From positions 2,800,501 to 2,864,500 of the forward strand of contig CP016269.1 in NCBI GenBank assembly GCA_001880285.1: DNA of 64,000 nucleotides, read 5' to 3'. Every line of letters starts with the position of its first letter. The stretch's first letter is position 1. The stretch is from Flavobacteriaceae bacterium UJ101 (GTDB lineage: Bacteria > Bacteroidota > Bacteroidia > Flavobacteriales > UJ101). The position numbers and the translations under genes were made by a program. This document shows, piece after piece, positions 57,012 through 64,000 of the stretch. The notes under the pieces are model-generated. The model was given only the letters and a program-made list of their open reading frames with translations, searched no databases and was not told where the DNA came from.

Positions 57012-60000
57012 ATGATGAAGAAATGTATATTGTTAATCATTATAGGACTGTTGTTCTTACCTGCTTATGGATGGGGGCAGGAAGAAGATCCTGTAGATTA
57101 TGGAATTAATAAAATTTATCCAGTAAGCCCACAAGCAGCTAGTTTAGGGAAGTATGGAGATATCCCTGTGAACTTAGCAACAGGTAGAATAAATTATCAA
57201 ATACCTTTATATACGATTAAAGAAGGTGATATTGAACTTCCTATCAGTTTATCATATAATTCTAATGGATTACTAGTAAACGATGTTTCTGGAAATGTAG
57301 GAATAGGTTGGTCTATTAATAGTTCAGGTAAAATAATTAGAAAAGTGAATGGAAATACGGATATGTATGAAGGAAATGGAGCTAGTCATATTGGTTATTT
57401 ACAAAAACAAGGAGGATCTTATATAGGAGATAAATTAAGAGATTATCATCAAAATAATTATCCCGATCCTTCTACTAATGATGAAACTGCTAACTTAATT
57501 TGGAATGCTTCAAAGTCAGTGGGACAATGGGAAACAAAACCTGATAAACATACAATTTCTACTTCATTACTAAATGAAACATTTTATTTTAACGAAAAGA
57601 AAGAACCTATCTTTTTCCCTTATAGTAATACCAAAGTAGAAATACTTAATGATTATATAGCCAATGGTTTTAAAATACAAGACGATAAAGGTTATGAATA
57701 TGTATTTGATCAGCCAGATTATACTGAAACAGAACAATTAGGAGTAAATAATGATGTACCTGCTAGTTATTATGTTAGCGCATGGAATCTTTCTTCAATT
57801 AAGAGTAAAAAAACAAATTCTCAATTAGAATTTAAGTATATAAATACGTCCTTTAAAGATGAAAGAGTATCAGAAATTTACTTACATAGTGAGAATTATG
57901 CCAATACAGGAGGAGGGTTATGTAAAGCGGATAATTATATAAATCATCGTACTTTACATACTAATTCAACAGAGAAAAAAATAGCTAAGATTTTATTTTC
58001 TAATGGAAAAGTGCTCTTTGAGTATGAAAAGAAAGGGAAAATGACTCTATTAAAGAACATGTTAGTTTATCAAAATGATCAAATTTTGATGTCATATGAG
58101 TTTATTTATAAGCAATTAAGTCCTAAAAAACATGTGTTATTAGAAATAAAGAAAAAAGGAAAACAAGGAAAAGTTATTCCTTTTTATAATTTCATTTATG
58201 AGAATACTAGTAATTCTTCTAATGACAATTTAGATGATAATTTTAAACAAGATCGTTGGGGGTATTATAATGCAAAAAATAATACGAGTTTATTATATCT
58301 TCCTGAGAAGATTAGACCAACTCATTCTAATCCAGATCGTAATCCTAATATAGAAGCTTTAAGTATAGGGGTGTTATCTCAAATTAATTATCCTACAGGA
58401 GGTTATTCTAAAATTTATTATGAAGGGAATCCTTTACCCAAATCTGAAGTTCCGGAATATATTTTTATAACAAAAACAGAGAAGTTTGAAGTAGAATTAA
58501 AGGCAAATGAAGGACGAACAAAGAGTAAAACGTTTAGTATTACATTATCAAATGATGTACCCACACAAGAACAAGATGTTAAGGTTGTTGTAAAGGGACG
58601 TTGGGAATCTATAATAAACGGAGTTCCTTCAAATCCTGTTGGCTATGGAGAAATAAATGTTGATGGTTTTATTCATTATACATTTATTACTGAAAATGGT
58701 AATAAAAGAGAAGATATTAAAACATATAATTTGGAGAATGTTGAATCAGGTAAGAAAGATTTTAATATATCAATAGAACGAGCAAGCCAAAGTTTAGATG
58801 GTAAAATTAATATTGAAGTACAGTATATAGTTAAAGAAAAATATGATTCTAATAATCATCCTGAACAATTTTTAGGTCTTCGAGTAGTGAAAACAGAAGA
58901 TTGTAATCAAGAGGATTGTTACATAAAACAATACAAATATAATGAAGGTCAAATTTTAAATCCTTATTTAAATGATCGTAATAATCATATTTCTAGAATG
59001 GAATATTCAGTCCTATGTTCAAATAAGTCGAGTTGTACTCAGTATGTTGAAACCCCTATTACCGTAATTCCATGGGCTAATTTTCAAGGAAGTCCTGTTA
59101 TTTATACACAAGTTTCTACCTTTACAAAAAACCAAAAGGGTGATGAGTTAGGTAAAAAGATACAATATTTTTCGTTTGAATCAGGTACGAATATTTATTC
59201 AGGAACGGATGTATATGAAAGACCTGATTGGAGAAATGGTCAATTGGAAAAGGAATTGATTTATAAAAGGAACCAGGATGGTAGTGATGAACTAGTTTCA
59301 TCATCGGAGAATAAATATGAAATTATCCCTTCATTTGAGAAAGTTTTTGCTAAACAAAATAGTAAAGATATTGTATCCTTTTCTTCAAGGAGATCTAGAT
59401 ATAATTATTTTATGTTTGCAGGTCAATGTACTTACAGTAGAGGAGTTCAAGCCGTTAAAGAAGGAGGTTTTGGAGAACCTTTTATCAATGTTTTAAATAC
59501 GGAGCGTTTCAATTTAATAAGAACTATAAAAAAAGATTTACTTGACACAAACAATCCAATAGAAACAATAATAGACTATTCTTATAAAAGGCCTGAAGGT
59601 TATGTAGTCTCAAGTAAAACAACCAATAGTAAAAGTGAGGTAATCGAGACTTCATACCAGTATGCTCATGATTTACCTAGTGAGCCTTATGTAAACAGTT
59701 TGATAGCGGAGAACCGTATTGGTATTCCCTTACAAACGACGGTAAAAAATGGAACTACATTGGTATCAGATCAGTTAACGGAATATGGCGTATATGGCGA
59801 CTTGTATTTACCCAAAGCAGTATTCAGTAAAAAAGGAGGAGCTGTTAGTAAAGCAACAGCAGATCGTAAGCTAACGTATGACAGGTACGATGCCAAGGGT
59901 AATGTATTACAATACCACACAGAGGATGGCTTATACACGAGTATTATATGGGGCTATAATGGACAATATCCTATAGCGAAGGTAGAAGGAGCCGAATATA

Positions 60001-60230
60001 ATGAGATTAGTTCCTATGTTAATAATATAGGAGGATTACGAACAGGTGTTCCAAGTGCGATGGTGACAACCTATACGTATGAACCCTTAGTAGGTGTGGC
60101 GAGTATCACGGATCCGAGTGGACAAGTACAGCGGTTTGAATACGATGACTTTAATCGTTTAAAGCGAGTAAAGGATCACCAGGGGAATATTATCAAGACA
60201 TACGATTACCGTTACAAAAACCAAAACTAA
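57012..60230 (+). CDS. Secreted RHS/YD-repeat-family protein, first of a pair
   Basis: A 1072-residue protein. Signal peptide about 1-22 (ending YGWG before Q), then the conserved N-terminal region of Bacteroidota RHS-like proteins (PVNLATGRINYQIPLYTI, LPISLSYNSNGL, GNVGIGWSI). A long beta-rich middle follows, and a C-terminal YD-repeat segment at about 1035-1068 (FEYDDFNRLKRVKDHQGNI). It stops right after that segment without a toxin-like domain, as if it were the first half of a two-gene RHS system. The next gene starts 8 bases after its stop. Confidence 0.82.
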   Translation: MMKKCILLIIIGLLFLPAYGWGQEEDPVDYGINKIYPVSPQAASLGKYGDIPVNLATGRINYQIPLYTIKEGDIELPISLSYNSNGLLVNDVSGNVGIGWSINSSGKIIRKVNGNTDMYEGNGASHIGYLQKQGGSYIGDKLRDYHQNNYPDPSTNDETANLIWNASKSVGQWETKPDKHTISTSLLNETFYFNEKKEPIFFPYSNTKVEILNDYIANGFKIQDDKGYEYVFDQPDYTETEQLGVNNDVPASYYVSAWNLSSIKSKKTNSQLEFKYINTSFKDERVSEIYLHSENYANTGGGLCKADNYINHRTLHTNSTEKKIAKILFSNGKVLFEYEKKGKMTLLKNMLVYQNDQILMSYEFIYKQLSPKKHVLLEIKKKGKQGKVIPFYNFIYENTSNSSNDNLDDNFKQDRWGYYNAKNNTSLLYLPEKIRPTHSNPDRNPNIEALSIGVLSQINYPTGGYSKIYYEGNPLPKSEVPEYIFITKTEKFEVELKANEGRTKSKTFSITLSNDVPTQEQDVKVVVKGRWESIINGVPSNPVGYGEINVDGFIHYTFITENGNKREDIKTYNLENVESGKKDFNISIERASQSLDGKINIEVQYIVKEKYDSNNHPEQFLGLRVVKTEDCNQEDCYIKQYKYNEGQILNPYLNDRNNHISRMEYSVLCSNKSSCTQYVETPITVIPWANFQGSPVIYTQVSTFTKNQKGDELGKKIQYFSFESGTNIYSGTDVYERPDWRNGQLEKELIYKRNQDGSDELVSSSENKYEIIPSFEKVFAKQNSKDIVSFSSRRSRYNYFMFAGQCTYSRGVQAVKEGGFGEPFINVLNTERFNLIRTIKKDLLDTNNPIETIIDYSYKRPEGYVVSSKTTNSKSEVIETSYQYAHDLPSEPYVNSLIAENRIGIPLQTTVKNGTTLVSDQLTEYGVYGDLYLPKAVFSKKGGAVSKATADRKLTYDRYDAKGNVLQYHTEDGLYTSIIWGYNGQYPIAKVEGAEYNEISSYVNNIGGLRTGVPSAMVTTYTYEPLVGVASITDPSGQVQRFEYDDFNRLKRVKDHQGNIIKTYDYRYKNQN

Positions 60231-60238
60231 ATAAGGAC

Positions 60239-63200
60239 ATGAAAACAGATAAAATATACCGTTATAGTATACTAATAGGATTACTGATAAGTTCATTAAG
60301 CCTTTTAGGTCAAGAACAATCTCTAGAATCTCTAGAAGATTTTAGAATAGAAGAAGATGATAAAGTGGTATCGGCCTTATTAAAATCCCAGAATGTAGTG
60401 ATTCCTAGGGGAGATGAATCGGGGGGGCAAACGAGTGGGAGCACGCCCATGCTTCGAAGTGGACGAAGTGCTCGAGCATCCTCTCGAAGTCTTGTAGGAT
60501 CATCAGGATCTCGTTCTTTAGAACATATAGTATCGGGCTTGGTTACAGCAGAGGAATTGGAGGGATCTACAAGTAGATCCCAAAGTATTCGGGTACGATC
60601 ATCACGGACATTATCAAGCTCACAAACGACCCGTACAACTACAAGTTTATACAAAGAACCCGAGTGGTTGCTTAAACATGATATGGAAGTTACACCGACT
60701 ACACAGGGGTTAACTATAGAAGCCTCACAACCTTTTAATACAAAAGAAAGTAGAGACTTCAGTATTGCTATTAGTGCTTTGCAATCAGAAGACGAGGCTT
60801 TGATTGAGTTTGTGGCAGATGGTCAAACTGTTCAATCAATTGGATTTTCTACTATTTCAGCTGATGGGAGTTATAAAAGTGCTTTTAGAGCTTATATCAG
60901 ACGTAGTTATTATTTTATAGCGAGTTCTCATGGAGAAGAGGTGCATTCTCAGACCAATATAGGGTCGGTGCGAGCTGGTGATCGGGTTAAAATAGCAAAA
61001 GATGCTTCACATGTGTATTTTTATTTGAACAATACTCTTTTAAAAACAATTAAAATAAAAGGAGAATACCAGCAAGAACGTTACCATGGAAGCATAGGTA
61101 TAACAGACTTTTGGAGTGATGTGCCTTATAATAAGATGACACAAGTAAAGTTAGAAGGCTTTACTTATGCAGAGCCGAAGTTTGCGATGGATCCTATGTG
61201 GTATATAAATTATGATATCAAGACGACTCCAACAGAAAAGGGGCTATTGGTAGAGGCGACCCAGCCGTATCATGAAGCGATAAACAATCCGAGTCGCTTA
61301 TTGAGTATGGCAACATTAAAGCCGATAGCCTCAATAGAATTTGTAGCAGACGGGACGACGGTACAAACGATAGGATTTCCAGTGAAGCAGTCGGATGGGA
61401 GTTATAAGAGTGCTTTTTGGGCTTATATACGACGTAATAACTTTTTTATAGGGAGTCGCAGTCCTTATGGAGTGGAAGAACATAGTCAGACGTCAATAGG
61501 AGGAGTGCGAGCAGGCGATCGGGTTAAGATTTCGAAGGATCAAGATCAGGTTTATTTTTATTTGAATGGGAGTTTGTTAAGAACGATAGGGATAGCAGAA
61601 GGCTCTAAAGATATATCATATTATGCCAGTGTAGGCATTGCGGATGCTTTTTCGAGTGCGCCATACAATAAGTTAAGTGAATTACGTATAGAAGGACTTA
61701 ACAAGTATACGGGTAATATACCGAGATGGCATATAGATCGAGACGAGGATGGTTATGGGAACCGCTACAATTACATTACCCAGACTTTGCAACCTGATGA
61801 TTTTATATTGGATGGGAGTGATTGTAATGATTGGGATGCCTCGGTTTATACGAGTATATGGTATGAAGACAGTGATGGAGATGGAAAAGGAGATCCTAAT
61901 AGTAAGAAAGAGGGATGTGAACAGCCTGAGGGCTATGTATCGAATGATAGGGATGTATGTCCAAGTGTAGCTTCAGAGTCGGCTAATGGATGTGCTCCAT
62001 TACCGGATCCTATTTTATCAGATCAGAATTATATATATGTAGAAGAACCCTTAGAGGCAACGGCAAGTATCACAACAGGGACCCAGAGGTTGCAGAGCAT
62101 CCAATATTTTGATGGATTAGGAAGGCCGACGCAAAGTATTGGCATTCAGCAGAGTCCAGCGGGGAAAGATCTAGTGACCCCGATTGTGTATGATGAGTTT
62201 GGAAGACCAACCCACGATTACTTACCGTATGAGAGTAGTCAGAATACAGGTGCCTATATAGAGAATACCACAGCAATAACAGGAGTTGAACGTTATTACA
62301 GTACGCATTACGACAATGAAACCCATCCCTTTAGCCAGAAGGAATTAGAAGCTTCACCATTGAATCGAGTATTGAAACAGGCGGCACCAGGAAAAGCATG
62401 GAATTTAGGGTCAGAACATGAGATTGAGTTTGGGTATGAGACGAACACCACAGATGAAGTGAGACGTTTTGATGCGAAGACGGATGCTAATTTTGTACCG
62501 AGTTTAGAGAATAAAGGTTATTATGGAGCGGGTGAATTATACAAGACGGTAACCAGAGATGAGAATCATACCCAGGGCAAAGCGCATACGATAGAGGAGT
62601 TTAAAGATAAAGAAGGACGAGTCGTATTAAAACGAACGTATGATGATACAGAGAGTGCATTGGATACGTATTATGTTTATGATATATACGGTAATCTAAG
62701 TTATGTCTTACCTCCGAAGATGAAAGGGAGTAAAGAGAACTTATCGGAATTAGGCTATCAATACCAATATGATGGACGAAATCGTTTGGTGGAGAAGCAA
62801 CTACCAGGGAAAGATCGGGAGTATATGGTATATGACAAGCAAGACCGATTGGTAGCAACACAAGATGGGAATTTAGGAAAAGATAAAATCTGGATTTTCA
62901 CTAAATACGATCAATTTGGAAGGGTATTGTATACAGGGAAATTGACAGGAGGTAGTCGAACAGAAGTTCAAAGTGCCGTAAACGCAAAAGGAAGCAATAA
63001 TGAAGTTCGATCAAATACAGGATTTAAGGAAGATGATCAACTAACGATACCTTATACGAATACGGGAGCATATCCAGAGGCTAAAATTACAACAGAAGTA
63101 TTAATGGTGAATATCTACGATGATTATCCATCTGAGAGTTTAGGAGGAGCAAGTAGTATAGAAGGACAGCCGGTGATAACGGCAAGTAGTGTTCCAAGTA

Positions 63201-64000
63201 CGAAAGGATTACAAACGGCTAGTTATGTAAAAGTAGAAGGACAATCGAAATGGATGAAGAGTTATACGTATTACGATACGAAATCGAGACCTGTACGAGT
63301 GTATACAAAGAACTATTTAGGAGGTCATACAGTAGTGGATAGTAAACTAGACTTTAGAGGAAAAACAGAGTACACTAAAACGAGACATAAACGAACGAGT
63401 AGTACAACTACAGAACAAGAAACCAAGACTTGGTATGAATACGATCATGCCGAACGTTTGGTTGGTACAAGGCAACAAGATGCAGGAGGACAAGAAGTGA
63501 CCTTAGCACATAATGTGTATGATGGATTAGGACAATTGCAAGAGAAGCAAGTAGGGAATGGATTACAGAAGGTTGATTATAGGTATAATATACGAGGATG
63601 GCTGACGGATATTAATAATGCGACCACAAATGAGAACCCAGAGAATGATTTGTTTAGCTTTAAGATTCATTATGATAGTATAGAGACTAGTATAGGACAT
63701 GTAAAAGGTTTATATAACGGAAATATTAGTCAGACGCAGTGGAAAACGGCCAATGATAATAAGCTGAGAAGTTACGGATATGAATATGATGCACTAAACC
63801 GAATTAATGTGGCATTGTATGAAGCATCGGGAGTTACACCAAATTCCTATAATGTAAGTAATATAACGTATGATGAGAATGGTAACATTAAGAGTTTAAA
63901 TAGATGGATGCAAGAGGGTGTTTTAATGGATCAGTTGACGTATACATATGATTCAGGAAATCGTTTAATGAAGGTGTTAGATAAGGGTAACGGTAATGGA
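60239..64000 (+). CDS. RHS-repeat protein with DUF6443-type domain, cut by the window end
   Basis: Starts at ATG 60239 and stays open for all 1254 codons to the window edge. Order: signal peptide (about 1-22, ending LLG before Q); a Ser/Arg-rich low-complexity region (about 60-135); two copies of a domain of about 178 residues (about 136-314 and 315-493; each has FVADG, then DGSYKSAF and VRAGDRVKI); a MopE-like putative metal-binding segment (about 494-590, with DRDEDGYGN, DGSDCND and DSDGDGKGDP); a DUF6443-type domain (about 594-750, QYFDGLGRPTQSIG, YDEFGRPTHDYLPY); and YD repeats to the end. RHS proteins form shells that often enclose a C-terminal toxin; whether one is present lies outside the window. 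Confidence 0.85.
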   Translation, partial: MKTDKIYRYSILIGLLISSLSLLGQEQSLESLEDFRIEEDDKVVSALLKSQNVVIPRGDESGGQTSGSTPMLRSGRSARASSRSLVGSSGSRSLEHIVSGLVTAEELEGSTSRSQSIRVRSSRTLSSSQTTRTTTSLYKEPEWLLKHDMEVTPTTQGLTIEASQPFNTKESRDFSIAISALQSEDEALIEFVADGQTVQSIGFSTISADGSYKSAFRAYIRRSYYFIASSHGEEVHSQTNIGSVRAGDRVKIAKDASHVYFYLNNTLLKTIKIKGEYQQERYHGSIGITDFWSDVPYNKMTQVKLEGFTYAEPKFAMDPMWYINYDIKTTPTEKGLLVEATQPYHEAINNPSRLLSMATLKPIASIEFVADGTTVQTIGFPVKQSDGSYKSAFWAYIRRNNFFIGSRSPYGVEEHSQTSIGGVRAGDRVKISKDQDQVYFYLNGSLLRTIGIAEGSKDISYYASVGIADAFSSAPYNKLSELRIEGLNKYTGNIPRWHIDRDEDGYGNRYNYITQTLQPDDFILDGSDCNDWDASVYTSIWYEDSDGDGKGDPNSKKEGCEQPEGYVSNDRDVCPSVASESANGCAPLPDPILSDQNYIYVEEPLEATASITTGTQRLQSIQYFDGLGRPTQSIGIQQSPAGKDLVTPIVYDEFGRPTHDYLPYESSQNTGAYIENTTAITGVERYYSTHYDNETHPFSQKELEASPLNRVLKQAAPGKAWNLGSEHEIEFGYETNTTDEVRRFDAKTDANFVPSLENKGYYGAGELYKTVTRDENHTQGKAHTIEEFKDKEGRVVLKRTYDDTESALDTYYVYDIYGNLSYVLPPKMKGSKENLSELGYQYQYDGRNRLVEKQLPGKDREYMVYDKQDRLVATQDGNLGKDKIWIFTKYDQFGRVLYTGKLTGGSRTEVQSAVNAKGSNNEVRSNTGFKEDDQLTIPYTNTGAYPEAKITTEVLMVNIYDDYPSESLGGASSIEGQPVITASSVPSTKGLQTASYVKVEGQSKWMKSYTYYDTKSRPVRVYTKNYLGGHTVVDSKLDFRGKTEYTKTRHKRTSSTTTEQETKTWYEYDHAERLVGTRQQDAGGQEVTLAHNVYDGLGQLQEKQVGNGLQKVDYRYNIRGWLTDINNATTNENPENDLFSFKIHYDSIETSIGHVKGLYNGNISQTQWKTANDNKLRSYGYEYDALNRINVALYEASGVTPNSYNVSNITYDENGNIKSLNRWMQEGVLMDQLTYTYDSGNRLMKVLDKGNGNG

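Noticed and set aside
60310-60654. Minus-strand frame of 114 codons
   Set aside because: It lies opposite the Ser/Arg-rich start of the second RHS protein, whose plus-strand frame is open for over 1250 codons.

Overview
The window looks like chromosome from a low-GC Bacteroidota bacterium, most likely Flavobacteriia and perhaps near Weeksellaceae (inference). Supporting signs are TANNTTTG-type promoter boxes, almost no Shine-Dalgarno sequences, a transketolase split into two genes, a type IX secretion (T9SS) C-terminal sorting domain, a GH109-type oxidoreductase, an SDR-type threonine dehydrogenase and PF14121-like porins. There are no transposases, phage genes or CRISPR arrays. Region 1 (1-33350) is a large surface-protein locus. 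Two AraC-type regulators (173-1111, 1298-2233) lie at its left end and a third (31979-32899) at its right end. Between them are three tandem modules: A 2527-13042, B 13315-19880 and C 20151-31819. Each starts with the same terminator/promoter segment and a near-identical 168-residue secreted protein (called P here). P is followed by large secreted proteins with acidic thrombospondin type 3-like (TSP3) calcium-binding stalks. These proteins share end domains that follow a rule. The first big protein of a module has a C-terminal 'tail' but no 'head'. The middle one (R; modules A and C) has head, stalk and tail. The last one (T) has a head but no tail. In gene order this suggests head-to-tail assembly of a surface fibre (inference). 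Stalk length differs by tandem repeats, 2 x 852 bp in module A and 7 x 669 bp in module C, and long near-identical blocks shared between modules point to gene conversion or recent duplication. Region 2 (32900-40493) has an intergenic stretch with two candidate small transcription units, then ychF, the split transketolase with a TonB-C-domain gene and a small secreted-protein gene inside it, a small conserved protein, an outer-membrane barrel, and two secreted proteins that reuse the P domain. Region 3 (40513-54906) is mostly housekeeping: a four-helix membrane protein, a cobalamin riboswitch driving a BtuB-like receptor and a BtuG-like lipoprotein, dihydrofolate reductase, a KAS III-family enzyme, a membrane metallophosphoesterase, an SDR-type threonine dehydrogenase, a GH109-type protein, a Na+/H+ antiporter, dihydrolipoyl dehydrogenase and a putative porin. 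Region 4 (54978-64000) has tRNA-Leu(CAA), a T9SS-sorted repeat protein and two long RHS/YD-repeat proteins in a row. The second of these is still open at the window edge, so its C-terminus, where RHS proteins usually carry their variable domain, is not visible.
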